DNA of 64,000 bases from Streptomyces cinerochromogenes (GTDB lineage: Bacteria > Actinomycetota > Actinomycetes > Streptomycetales > Streptomycetaceae). Shown one piece after another: positions 48,285 through 56,963 of this stretch. Positions within the stretch are counted from its first letter, which is position 1. Every line of letters begins with the position of its first letter. Made by a program: the position numbers and the translations under genes. Location: contig NZ_BMRM01000007.1 in assembly GCF_014648635.1 (NCBI RefSeq), positions 124,001 to 188,000 on the forward strand, given 5' to 3'. The notes beneath the pieces were generated by a model. It had not been told where the DNA came from. It saw only the letters and a list, made by a program, of their open reading frames with translations, and searched no databases.

Positions 48285-48326
48285 CGGGCCGGTTCCGCCG
48301 CACCTCCCGGTGGCGGAACCGGCCCG
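48285..48326 (+). terminator. hairpin after dxs
   Basis: 15-bp perfect arms starting CGGGCCGGTTCCGCC around a 12-base loop, followed by TTTG; 23 bp after the dxs stop. Confidence 0.8.
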
Positions 48327-48421
48327 TTTGCGTGAACCTGCCTGTGCCGGGGAATACGCTCCCCGACCCTCTCGATCATGTTGAGCCATATCGAGGTCTC
48401 ACAAGCGTGGGAGGCAGGCAC

Positions 48422-49945
48422 GTGAGCAACGCGCTGTTCCGCACGAAGAACGTCGAGCAGTCCATCCTGGACACCGAGGAACCCGAGCATTCGCTCAAGA
48501 AGTCGCTGACCGCCCTGGACCTGACCGTCTTCGGCGTCGGTGTGATCATCGGCACCGGCATCTTCGTCCTCACCGGCACGGCCGCCAAGAACACCGCGGG
48601 CCCCGCCGTGGCCCTGTCCTTCGTCGTGGCCGGTGTCGTCTGCGCGCTCGCCGCCCTCTGCTACGCCGAATTCGCCTCCACGCTCCCCGTCGCGGGCTCC
48701 GCCTACACCTTCTCCTACGCCTCGCTCGGCGAACTCCCCGCCTGGATCATCGGCTGGGACCTGGTCCTGGAACTGGCGCTGGGCACGGCGGTGGTGGCGG
48801 TCGGCTGGTCCGGCTACATCCACTCGCTGCTCGACAACGCGGGCTGGCACCTGCCCGAGGCGCTCTCCGGCAGGGACGGCGCCCACGGCTTCGGGTTCGA
48901 CATCCTCGCCTCGGCCCTCGTACTGCTGCTCACCGCGATCCTCGTCGTGGGCATGAAGCTCTCCGCGCGGGTCACCTCCGTGGTCGTCGCGATCAAGGTG
49001 GCCGTGGTCCTCGTCGTGATCATCGCGGGTGCCTTCTTCATCCACAGCGGCAACTACGACCCGTTCATCCCGAAGGCCGAGTCGGCGGAGGCCCGCGGCA
49101 ACCTCAAGGCCCCCCTGATCCAGCTGATGTTCGGCTGGGCGCCCTCCAACTTCGGCGTCATGGGCATCTTCACCGCGGCGTCCGTGGTGTTCTTCGCGTT
49201 CATCGGCTTCGACGTCGTCGCCACCGCCGCCGAGGAGACCCGGAACCCGCAGCGTGACGTGCCGCGCGGCATCCTGGGTTCCCTGATCATCTGCACCGCC
49301 CTCTACGTCGCCGTGGCGATCGTCGTGACCGGCATGCAGAAGTACAGCGCGCTGTCCGTGAAGGCGCCGCTCGCCGACGCGTTCAAGGCCACGGGGCACC
49401 CCTGGTTCGCGGGCCTGATCAGCTTCGGCGCGGCCGTCGGCCTGACCACGGTCTGCATGATCCTGCTGCTCGGCCAGTCCCGGGTCTTCTTCGCGATGAG
49501 CCGCGACGGGCTGCTGCCCCGGTTCTTCTCGCACACCCACCCGAAGTTCCGCACCCCGTACCGGTCGACCATCCTGCTCGGTGGGGTCATCGCGGTCGTG
49601 GCCGGCTTCACCAGCCTGAGCGAACTGGCCGAGCTGGTGAACATCGGCACGCTCTTCGCGTTCGTCGTCGTCGCGATCAGCGTGATCATCCTGCGCAGGA
49701 CCCGCCCGGACCTGCCCCGCGCCTTCCGCACCCCCTGGGTCCCGGTCGTCCCGATCGTCTCCGTGTGCGCCACGCTGTGGCTGATGCTCAACCTGCCCGC
49801 CGAGACCTGGATCCGGTTCGCCATCTGGATGGTCATCGGCTTCTTCGTCTACTTCTTCTACGGCGCCTCGCACAGCCGCCTCGGCCGGCGCGAGCAGACC
49901 GCGGCCGGCGAGGTCATGCACGAGCCGCGCGAGAAGGGGGAGTAG
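48422..49945 (+). CDS. APC family amino acid permease
   Basis: 507 residues, about twelve to fourteen membrane helices. The cationic-amino-acid-transporter-like start FGVGVIIGTGIFVLTG (unwound TM1 binding site) and FAFIGFDVVATAAEE are diagnostic for the APC superfamily (CAT/YfnA type). GTG start with GGGAGG before it. Neighbours do not indicate the substrate; basic or branched amino acids are common for this subgroup. Ends in a polar cytoplasmic tail. Confidence 0.88.
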   Translation: MSNALFRTKNVEQSILDTEEPEHSLKKSLTALDLTVFGVGVIIGTGIFVLTGTAAKNTAGPAVALSFVVAGVVCALAALCYAEFASTLPVAGSAYTFSYASLGELPAWIIGWDLVLELALGTAVVAVGWSGYIHSLLDNAGWHLPEALSGRDGAHGFGFDILASALVLLLTAILVVGMKLSARVTSVVVAIKVAVVLVVIIAGAFFIHSGNYDPFIPKAESAEARGNLKAPLIQLMFGWAPSNFGVMGIFTAASVVFFAFIGFDVVATAAEETRNPQRDVPRGILGSLIICTALYVAVAIVVTGMQKYSALSVKAPLADAFKATGHPWFAGLISFGAAVGLTTVCMILLLGQSRVFFAMSRDGLLPRFFSHTHPKFRTPYRSTILLGGVIAVVAGFTSLSELAELVNIGTLFAFVVVAISVIILRRTRPDLPRAFRTPWVPVVPIVSVCATLWLMLNLPAETWIRFAIWMVIGFFVYFFYGASHSRLGRREQTAAGEVMHEPREKGE

Positions 49946-49995
49946 CCGAGCCGCGGCACGCGGCAGAACGGGGAGCGCCCCCGCAGACTCCCGCT

Positions 49996-50037
49996 CCGGC
50001 CCCGTATGTCCCGCTTCGGCCGGGACCGCGGGGCCGG
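49996..50037 (+). terminator. hairpin after amino acid permease gene
   Basis: Outer arms CCGGCCCCG/CGGGGCCGG and inner GTCCCG/CGGGAC, ending 14 bp before the next gene's ATG, so it also occupies the leader of that gene. Confidence 0.65.
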
Positions 50038-50051
50038 ATAGCGTGCGGACC

Positions 50052-51596
50052 ATGCTCGCCGCCCCGCTCGCCCCCGCACGGACCACGGTCACCCGGACGG
50101 CGTACTGGGTGCGGGTGCTGCCCCTCCTGACCGCCCTGGCCTGCCTCACCCGGATCCCCTCCTTCGCCCGGCCGCTGTGGAACCCGGACGAGGGCTTCCT
50201 CGCCGTACAGGCCCGGCTGCTCGCCCAGGGCGGACAGCTGTACGAGACGGTCGTGGACCGCAAGCCGCCTCTGCTGCCCTGGCTGTACCAGGCCGCGTTC
50301 GCGCTCTGCGGCTCCGGCTCCCTGACCCCGCTCCGGGTGCTCGCCGTCCTCGCCCAGCTGCTCACCGCCGTCCTGCTGGCCTCCCTGGCCCGCCGCCGCT
50401 GGGGCGACCGCGCCGGCCGCACCGCCGGGGTGCTGTACCTGCTGGTCTCGGTCGGGCTCAACCCGGAGGACGCGCAGGCCGCCACCTTCGAGGTGTTCAT
50501 GCTGCCCTGGACGGCCGCCGCCCTGTGGTGCGCCGACCGGGGGCGCTGGGGCGCGGCCGGAGCCGCCGTCGCCGCCGCGTTCCTGACCAAGCAGACCGGC
50601 GGCGCGGTCCTGCTGCCGGTGCTCTGGCTGCTGCACCGGCGCGGCGGCACCCGCGCGGGCCTGCCGCGGCTCGCGGCCGGATGCGCCGTACCCGTGCTCG
50701 GCGCGGCCCTGGCGACGGATCCGGCCGGTTTCCTGTTCTGGACGGTGACCGGCTCCGCCGCCTACGCCTCCGTCACCGGCTCCGAACTCCACGTCCTGGC
50801 CCGCGCGCTGACCAACGCCGTGATCCTGGCGGTCGCGTCGGCGGGGCTGCTCCCGCCGGTCGTACGCGCCGTGCGCACCGCCCGTACCACGGCGGCCGAG
50901 TTGTGGCTGTGGCTGTGGCTGGCCGCCTCGGCTCTCGCGGTGGCCCTCGGCTGCCACTTCTTCGGCCACTACTACCTGCAGCTCACCCCGCCGCTCGCGC
51001 TGCTCGCCACCGCCGCGCTGCACGCCCTGCCCCAGGAGCGGCACCTGGCCGCCGTCCTCACCTCGGCCGGCGCCTGCGCCCTCTTCCTCGGCTGGGGCCT
51101 GCTCGCCCCGCGCCCCGAACTCACCCACGCCGAGCGGCTGGCGGCCGCCCTCGCGCACCGCACGGCGCCCGCCGACCGGGTCCTGGTCTGGGGCATACAC
51201 CCGGAGACGTACTGGCTGGCCGGCCGCACCCCCGCCACCCGTTACCTCACCGCGGGCCTGCTCACCAACTACAGCGGCGGCCGGGACGGCCCCCGGGTCG
51301 GCGAGGAGTACGCCGTCGCCGGCGCCTGGCCGGTCTTCCGCAGGGAGATGGCCGCGCACGCCCCCGTCCTGGTCGTCGACGACTCCCGGGGCAAGCCGTA
51401 CACCCCCGGCCGCCTGCCCACGCTGCGCCGGCTGCTGGCCGCCGGCTACGAGGAGGTGGGCCGGGTCGACGGGGCGGTGCTGTACGCCCGGGTGCCGGCC
51501 GCACAGCGGGCCCGGTTCAGCCCAGGACCGTACGCGGCCCCGCCACCTCCGCCCCCAGCTCCGTCACCCGGCGGCGCAGCTCCCGGTCGGCGGTGA
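50052..51596 (+). CDS. GT39-like polytopic membrane glycosyltransferase
   Basis: About 514 residues with roughly ten membrane helices. The N-terminal loop carries the acidic pair NPDEG followed by VVDRKPPLLPWLYQ, typical of GT39/ArnT-type enzymes that use polyprenyl-phosphate sugars on the outer face of the membrane. The C-terminal about 150 residues are soluble. A GTG three codons upstream is an alternative start. The last about 27 residues are Pro/Gly/Ala-rich and are encoded over the end of the convergent NYN gene, an 80-bp antisense overlap. Acceptor unknown. Confidence 0.75.
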   Translation: MLAAPLAPARTTVTRTAYWVRVLPLLTALACLTRIPSFARPLWNPDEGFLAVQARLLAQGGQLYETVVDRKPPLLPWLYQAAFALCGSGSLTPLRVLAVLAQLLTAVLLASLARRRWGDRAGRTAGVLYLLVSVGLNPEDAQAATFEVFMLPWTAAALWCADRGRWGAAGAAVAAAFLTKQTGGAVLLPVLWLLHRRGGTRAGLPRLAAGCAVPVLGAALATDPAGFLFWTVTGSAAYASVTGSELHVLARALTNAVILAVASAGLLPPVVRAVRTARTTAAELWLWLWLAASALAVALGCHFFGHYYLQLTPPLALLATAALHALPQERHLAAVLTSAGACALFLGWGLLAPRPELTHAERLAAALAHRTAPADRVLVWGIHPETYWLAGRTPATRYLTAGLLTNYSGGRDGPRVGEEYAVAGAWPVFRREMAAHAPVLVVDDSRGKPYTPGRLPTLRRLLAAGYEEVGRVDGAVLYARVPAAQRARFSPGPYAAPPPPPPAPSPGGAAPGRR

Positions 51597-51909
51597 CCAC
51601 CAGGCGGGCCCGGCCGGGGTTCCGGGCGACCAGCTCCACGATCCGGTCGTCCCCGCTGCCCGGCGCCGGCTCCACCCGGACGCCGGGCACGGACGCCACG
51701 CCCCGCGCCGCGCCCTCGACCACGAGCACGATCTCCACCGGCCCCGGGTGCCCGGGCAGCCCCTCGCCCGCCAGCCGGTCCCGCAGCCGCTCGGCCGCGC
51801 CCCGGCGGTCCCGCCACCAGCCGTCGGGCCGGGAACCGACGACGTTCGCGCCGTCCACGACGACGAGCAGCGGGGCGGGGGAGAGCGGGGCGTCCAGGGG
51901 GTCCGTCAT
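51517..51909 (-). CDS. NYN/PIN-like domain protein (YacP-type nuclease fold)
   Basis: 130 residues. VVVDGANVVGSRPDGWW at the N terminus, DDRIVELV in the middle and VVTADRELRRRV near the end are the acidic clusters of NYN (PIN-like) ribonuclease domains. Similar streptomycete proteins are often labelled NTP pyrophosphohydrolase, for which I see no motif. Small, cytoplasmic. Its 3' end overlaps the GT39-like gene by 80 bp in convergent orientation, so the two transcripts can pair. Confidence 0.75.
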   Translation of the reverse strand: MTDPLDAPLSPAPLLVVVDGANVVGSRPDGWWRDRRGAAERLRDRLAGEGLPGHPGPVEIVLVVEGAARGVASVPGVRVEPAPGSGDDRIVELVARNPGRARLVVTADRELRRRVTELGAEVAGPRTVLG

Positions 51910-51983
51910 ACGGCAAGGTTCCCACGCCGCCGGGGCGGGGCCCGGGCCCCCCGTCCCTCCACCGGGCGGCTTAAAGTGAACCG

Positions 51984-53000
51984 GTGAACGGCGACTGGCT
52001 CCTTCGCGGCCGAGACGGCCGGCTCAGTGTCTACCAGCTGTCGGGCGACGCCGTCCTGTGCCGGGCGGAGCGCGGCCCCGGCGGCCCCTGGTCCGCTCCC
52101 CGCAGGGTGGGCGGCGAGCAGCGGCTCCACTCCGTCCTGGCCGTCGGCCAGGGCGCCGACAGCTATGCCCACCTGGTCTCCTGGCGGCCCACCGTCAAGG
52201 GCGAGTCGGGACTGGTGCACTCCACGCACTTCCGCCCGCACCTGGCGGCCCTGGACTGGAACCCGGTCGGCCACCCGAACAAGAAGGGCGACCGGACCGG
52301 TACGCCCGCCGTCGCGGTGGACGCCCAGGGCCGCGCCCATGTCTTCGTCCGCAACAAGGGCGGCGGCGTGAGCATGCTCGCCCAGAAGGAGAAGGGCGGC
52401 TGGGACCCCTGGCGGGACCTCAAGGGCAAGGAGGTCCAGGACCGACTCGCCGCCGTGACCGGGGAGTCCGGCCGGGTCGAGCTGTACGCGGCCGTCCCGC
52501 AGGGCCTGCTGTACTGGCGTCAGGAGCAGCCCGGCGCCCAGCCCGTGCTCCAGGAGTCGCTCCAGGCACCGGTCCGCCCGGGGACCCTGCGCGCGCTGGC
52601 CACCTCCCCGGACCGTACGACCGTCTTCTACACCGACACCTCCGGCGACCTGTGCGCCTGGCGCCCGGGCGGCAAACCGGTCACCCTGCTGCCCGCGGCC
52701 GGTTCCGGCCCGGTGTCGGCGGTCCGCTGCGAACTGGACGGCCACGACTGCACCCTGCTGGTCCAGCGGTCGGCGAGCCGCCGGGTCGCCTTCGCCGCGT
52801 ACCCGACCGAGCTGGAGTCGGCGGGCGCCTGGTGGACCGAGTCGGGCCCCGAACTCCCGCTGGACGCGCTGGTGTCCCTGACGACGGACGCGGACGGCCG
52901 GGTGGCGGCGGCAACGTTGTCCCCGTCGACCGGACGGCTCCTGCTGACCCGGCGCAAGGACGAGCCGGGGCTGGCGCTGGAGGCGTGGCGCGAGGTCTGA
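51984..53000 (+). CDS. conserved protein, probable PLL-like beta-propeller
   Basis: 338 residues, no signal peptide. Repeating blocks of about 45-50 residues with a GxxHSVLAVGQG, GTPAVAVDAQGRAHVFVRN, LAAVTGESGRVELYA pattern look like blades of a beta-propeller. The function is not known to me. GTG start lies 74 bp from the divergent NYN gene. The nearest ribosome site is weak (TTAAAG), so the start is uncertain. Confidence 0.65.
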   Translation: MNGDWLLRGRDGRLSVYQLSGDAVLCRAERGPGGPWSAPRRVGGEQRLHSVLAVGQGADSYAHLVSWRPTVKGESGLVHSTHFRPHLAALDWNPVGHPNKKGDRTGTPAVAVDAQGRAHVFVRNKGGGVSMLAQKEKGGWDPWRDLKGKEVQDRLAAVTGESGRVELYAAVPQGLLYWRQEQPGAQPVLQESLQAPVRPGTLRALATSPDRTTVFYTDTSGDLCAWRPGGKPVTLLPAAGSGPVSAVRCELDGHDCTLLVQRSASRRVAFAAYPTELESAGAWWTESGPELPLDALVSLTTDADGRVAAATLSPSTGRLLLTRRKDEPGLALEAWREV

Positions 53001-53028
53001 CCCCGCACGGGGAAGGGCCCCGCACACG

Positions 53029-53058
53029 GAAGGGCCCCCGCAGCTGCGGGGGCCCTTC
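53029..53058. terminator. bidirectional terminator
   Basis: 30-bp perfect palindrome (arm GAAGGGCCCCCGCAG) between convergent stops of the propeller-like gene and fadB. Confidence 0.85.
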
Positions 53059-53074
53059 TCGGTGTCACCGGGTG

Positions 53075-55204
53075 TTACGCGGGCACGCTCGCCACGCCCG
53101 GAGCCAGGAACTTCTTGCCGTTCACCCGCTCCGAGACGCCCTCACGGTCCAGGTACGGCGTGATGCCGCCCAGGTGGAAGGGCCAGCCGGCGCCCGTGAT
53201 CAGGCACAGGTCGATGTCCTGGGCCTCGGCGACGACGCCCTCGTCGAGCATCAGGCCGATCTCCTGGGCCACCGCGTCCAGGACGCGGGCGCGGACCTGC
53301 TCCTCGGTGAGGACGGTGTCGCCCTGCTTCAGCAGCGCGGCGACCTCCGGGTCCAGCTCCGGCTTGCCGCTGTCGTAGACGTAGAAGCCGCGCTTGCCCG
53401 CCTCCACGACCGCCTTGAGGTTCGGGGAGACCGTGAAGCGGTCCGGGAACGCGCCGTGCAGCGTCTCGGAGACGTGCAGGCCGATCGCCGGGCCGACCAG
53501 CTCCAGCAGCACCAGCGGGGACATCGGCAGACCGAGCGGCTCGACGGCCTTCTCGGCGACCTCGACCGGGGTGCCCTCGTCGATGACGTTCTGGATCTCG
53601 CCCATGAAGCGGGTCAGGATGCGGTTCACGACGAACGCCGGGGCGTCCTTGACCAGCACCGCGGTCTTCTTCAGCTTCTTGGCCACGGCGAACGCGGTCG
53701 CCAGGGACGCGTCGTCGGTCTTCTCGCCGCGGACGATCTCCAGCAGCGGGAGGACGGCCACCGGGTTGAAGAAGTGGAAGCCGACGACCCGCTCGGGGTG
53801 CTTCAGCTTCGACGCCATCTCGGTGACCGACAGCGAGGAGGTGTTGGTGGCGAGGATCGCGTGCGCCGGGGCGACCGCCTCGACCTCCGCGAACACCTGC
53901 TGCTTGACGCCGATCTCCTCGAACACGGCCTCGATGACGAAGTCGGCGTCCGCGAAGCCCTCGGCCTTGTCCAGGACACCGGTGACCAGCGCCTTCAGGC
54001 GGTTGGCCTTGTCCTGGTTGATCCGGCCCTTGCCGAGCAGCTTGTCGATCTCGGCGTGGACGTAGCCCACGCCCTTGTCGACGCGCTCCTGGTCGATGTC
54101 GGTCAGCACGACCGGCACCTCGAGGCGGCGCAGGAAGAGCAGCGCCAGCTGGGAGGCCATGAGACCGGCGCCGACGACACCGACCTTGGTGACCGGGCGG
54201 GCCAGGTTCTTGTCCGGGGCGCCGGCGGGACGCTTGCCGCGCTTCTGGACGAGGTTGAAGGCGTAGATGCCGGCACGCAGCTCGCCGCCCATGATCAGGT
54301 CGGCGAGGGCCTGGTCCTCGGCGTCGAAGCCCTGCTGGAGGTCCTCGTTCCTGGCGGCGGCGATGATGTCCAGGGCGCGGTAGGCGGCCGGAGCGGCCCC
54401 GTGCACCTTGCCGTCCGCGATGAAGCGGCCCTTGGCGACGGCCTGGTCCCAGGCCTCGCCGCGGTCGATCACCGGACGCTCGACCGTGACGTCGCCCTTG
54501 AGGACCTGGGCGGTCCACAGCAGCGACTGCTCCAGGAAGTCGGCGCCCTCGAAGATCGCGTCCGCGATCCCGAGGTCGAAGACCTGCTGGCCCTTGAGCT
54601 GCTTGTTCTGGTTCAGGCTGTTCTCGATGATGACCGAGACGGCCTTGTCGGCGCCGATCAGGTTCGGCAGCAGGGTGCAGCCGCCCCAGCCGGGGACCAG
54701 ACCGAGGAAGACCTCGGGCAGCGAGAACGCCGGGATCGCCTTGGAGACGGTCCGGTAGGTGCAGTGCAGGCCGACCTCGACGCCGCCGCCCATCGCCGCG
54801 CCGTTGTAGTACGTGAAGGTCGGCACGGCCAGCTTCGCCAGGCGCTTGAAGACCTCGTGGCCGCCCTTGCCGATGGCGAGCGCGTGCTCGTGCTCCTTCA
54901 GCAGCTCGACGCCCTTGAGGTCGGCGCCGACCGCGAAGATGAACGGCTTGCCGGTGATGCCGACGCCGACGATGTCGCCGTCCGCGGCCTCCTTCTCGAC
55001 CTGGTCGATCGCGGCGTCGAGGTTCGCCAGCGAGGCCGGGCCGAAGGTGGTCGGCTTGGTGTGGTCCAGGCCGTTGTCCAGCGTGATCAGCGCGAAGCGG
55101 CCGGCGCCGAACGGCAGGTCGAAGTGGCGTACGTGCGCGGACGTCACGACCTCGTCGGGGAACAGGTCCGAGGCCTGCTTCAGAAGCTCGGCGGTGGTGC
55201 TCAC
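53075..55204 (-). CDS. fadB: fatty acid oxidation multifunctional protein: enoyl-CoA hydratase/3-hydroxyacyl-CoA dehydrogenase
   Basis: 709 residues. N-terminal crotonase domain (about 1-200, with NGAAMGGGVEVGLHC and LPEVFLGLVPGWGG), then an NAD-binding 3-hydroxyacyl-CoA dehydrogenase domain (VGVVGAGLMASQL about residue 335; HFFNPVAVLPL) and its C-terminal helical domain. It performs two successive steps of beta-oxidation. GTG 55204 overlaps the thiolase stop (GTGA) with GGGGGACA before it, so the longer open frame upstream is thiolase sequence. Order matches SCO6026. Confidence 0.92.
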   Translation of the reverse strand: MSTTAELLKQASDLFPDEVVTSAHVRHFDLPFGAGRFALITLDNGLDHTKPTTFGPASLANLDAAIDQVEKEAADGDIVGVGITGKPFIFAVGADLKGVELLKEHEHALAIGKGGHEVFKRLAKLAVPTFTYYNGAAMGGGVEVGLHCTYRTVSKAIPAFSLPEVFLGLVPGWGGCTLLPNLIGADKAVSVIIENSLNQNKQLKGQQVFDLGIADAIFEGADFLEQSLLWTAQVLKGDVTVERPVIDRGEAWDQAVAKGRFIADGKVHGAAPAAYRALDIIAAARNEDLQQGFDAEDQALADLIMGGELRAGIYAFNLVQKRGKRPAGAPDKNLARPVTKVGVVGAGLMASQLALLFLRRLEVPVVLTDIDQERVDKGVGYVHAEIDKLLGKGRINQDKANRLKALVTGVLDKAEGFADADFVIEAVFEEIGVKQQVFAEVEAVAPAHAILATNTSSLSVTEMASKLKHPERVVGFHFFNPVAVLPLLEIVRGEKTDDASLATAFAVAKKLKKTAVLVKDAPAFVVNRILTRFMGEIQNVIDEGTPVEVAEKAVEPLGLPMSPLVLLELVGPAIGLHVSETLHGAFPDRFTVSPNLKAVVEAGKRGFYVYDSGKPELDPEVAALLKQGDTVLTEEQVRARVLDAVAQEIGLMLDEGVVAEAQDIDLCLITGAGWPFHLGGITPYLDREGVSERVNGKKFLAPGVASVPA

Positions 55205-56418
55205 TTGTCCCCCTCGAAGTGCGGGTTCTCCCAGATGACCGTCGCGCCCATGCCGAAGCCGACGCACATGGTGGTCAGGCCGTAGCGGACGTGCGGCTGC
55301 TCCTCGAACTGGCGGGCCAGCTGCGTCATCAGACGGACGCCGGAGGAGGCCAGCGGGTGGCCGAAGGCGATGGCGCCGCCGTACTGGTTGACGCGCTCGT
55401 CGTCGTCCGCGATGCCGTAGTGGTCGAGGAAGGCCAGCACCTGGACGGCGAAGGCCTCGTTGATCTCGAACAGGCCGATGTCGGAGATGGACAGGCCCGC
55501 CTTGGCGAGGGCCTTCTCCGTGGCCGGGATCGGGCCGTAGCCCATGACCTCCGGCTCGACGCCCGCGAAGGCGTAGGAGACCAGGCGCATCTTGACCGGC
55601 AGGTTGTTCTCGCGGGCGAAGTCCTCGGAGGCGATGATCGAGGCGGTCGCACCGTCGTTCAGACCGGCCGCGTTACCGGCGGTGACCCGGCCGTGGACGC
55701 GGAACGGCGTCTTCAGGCTCTGGAGGTTCTCCAGGGTCGTGCCCGGGCGCATCGGCTCGTCGGCGGTGACCAGGCCCCAGCCGGTCTCGCCGCCCTCGGG
55801 GTTGGTGCGGCGCACCGAGATCGGCACCAGGTCCTGCTGGATCTTGCCGTTGGCGTAGGCCTTGGCGGCCTTCTCCTGCGAGCGCACCGCGTACTCGTCC
55901 GCGCGCAGCTTGGTGATCTGCGGGTAGCGGTCGTGCAGGTTCTCCGCGGTCATGCCCATGAACAGGGCCGACTCGTCGACCAGCTTCTCGCTCACGAACC
56001 GCGGGTTCGGGTCGACGCCCTCGCCCATCGGGTGGCGGCCCATGTGCTCGACGCCACCGGCGATGACGGCGTCGTAGGCACCGAAGGCGATCGAACCGGC
56101 GGTGGTCGTCACGGCGGTCAGGGCGCCGGCGCACATGCGGTCGATCGAGTAGCCGGGCACGGACTGCGGCAGACCGGCGAGGATGCCGGCCGTGCGGCCG
56201 AGGGTCAGGCCCTGGTCACCGATCTGCGTGGTCGCGGCGATGGCGACCTCGTCGATCTTCTTCGGGTCCAGACCGGGGTTGCGGCGCAGCAGCTCCCGGA
56301 TCGCCTTCACGACAAGGTCGTCGGCGCGGGTCTCGTGGTAGATGCCCTTCGGGCCCGCCTTGCCGAACGGGGTGCGGACGCCGTCGACGAAGACGACGTC
56401 CCTGACGGTACGAGGCAC
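55201..56418 (-). CDS. fadA: acetyl-CoA C-acyltransferase (3-ketoacyl-CoA thiolase)
   Basis: 405 residues. Nucleophile Cys in DRMCAGALTA (about residue 95), the His of GHPLASSG and the second Cys in TTMCVGFGMG are all visible. It cleaves 3-ketoacyl-CoA to acetyl-CoA plus shortened acyl-CoA, completing beta-oxidation with the coupled FadB. GTG 56418 chosen since GGAGGAGAG lies just upstream. First gene of the two-gene operon. Confidence 0.92.
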   Translation of the reverse strand: MPRTVRDVVFVDGVRTPFGKAGPKGIYHETRADDLVVKAIRELLRRNPGLDPKKIDEVAIAATTQIGDQGLTLGRTAGILAGLPQSVPGYSIDRMCAGALTAVTTTAGSIAFGAYDAVIAGGVEHMGRHPMGEGVDPNPRFVSEKLVDESALFMGMTAENLHDRYPQITKLRADEYAVRSQEKAAKAYANGKIQQDLVPISVRRTNPEGGETGWGLVTADEPMRPGTTLENLQSLKTPFRVHGRVTAGNAAGLNDGATASIIASEDFARENNLPVKMRLVSYAFAGVEPEVMGYGPIPATEKALAKAGLSISDIGLFEINEAFAVQVLAFLDHYGIADDDERVNQYGGAIAFGHPLASSGVRLMTQLARQFEEQPHVRYGLTTMCVGFGMGATVIWENPHFEGDK

Positions 56419-56798
56419 GATGGCTCTCCTCCAGATGCGGGATGGCACTGCTGCGTTGCGCTGAGCGCGCGCTCAGAGCCCATGCTACTTATGAGTAACG
56501 TAGCTGCACAGTCCTGCCGGGGGGAGCGGTGAAGGTCACACCTTCGGCGGAGCCGTCGAGCCCCTGCGTCGTGGTGTCCGCCATCGGCGGCGCGGTCCTG
56601 CGATCGCGACGGTGGTGATCGTGAAGGGGATCGCCGTCCGCAACGGCTTCTCCCTCCCCTTCCTCTCCAAGCCCTCCCAGGATCTTGGCGTGATCTCGAC
56701 GTCCCTGTTCCGCTTCCGCGGCCCCCACGGCGCCCACCGGGAGGTCGTCTCGGCGGGCACCACCCCGGTGATCCTGCCGACGCCGGTCCGCAGTGCCC
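56419..56798. other. 380-bp region between thiolase gene and MITE-like element; possible gene relic
   Basis: Holds the thiolase promoter at its left end. On the plus strand 56612-56800 reads VVIVKGIAVRNGF and onward with almost every third base G or C, as in real Streptomyces genes, but it has no ribosome site and runs into the MITE-like repeat; the opposite strand also shows a GC3-rich frame. I cannot assign a product. It may be the remnant of a gene cut by the repeat. Confidence 0.4.
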
Positions 56799-56963
56799 AG
56801 GGGGTTTCGTTTGGATCAGCCCGGGTCCGCGACGCCCGGCACGGCACCTCGCCGCGTTGTCGGACCACCCGAGTACGCCCAGTACGCGGGTGATCCTCCG
56901 CCTTGCGATGCACCGCACCGGACGCCGCGGCCTGATCCGACCTGATCCAAACGAAACGCCCTA
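56799..56963. mobile_element. MITE-like element, about 165 bp with 20-bp terminal inverted repeats
   Basis: Ends are AGGGGGTTTCGTTTGGATCA (left) and the complement of AGGGCGTTTCGTTTGGATCA (right), differing at one base; the interior has no gene. The interior also contains sequence I remember as a dispersed repeat in streptomycete genomes. The right end coincides with the RNase D stop codon. Probably mobilised by a transposase encoded elsewhere. Confidence 0.7.

Noticed and set aside
51517..51909. NTP pyrophosphohydrolase (MazG/Nudix)
   Set aside because: No Nudix box or MazG acidic motif; the DGAN and DDR motifs fit a NYN/PIN-like fold.
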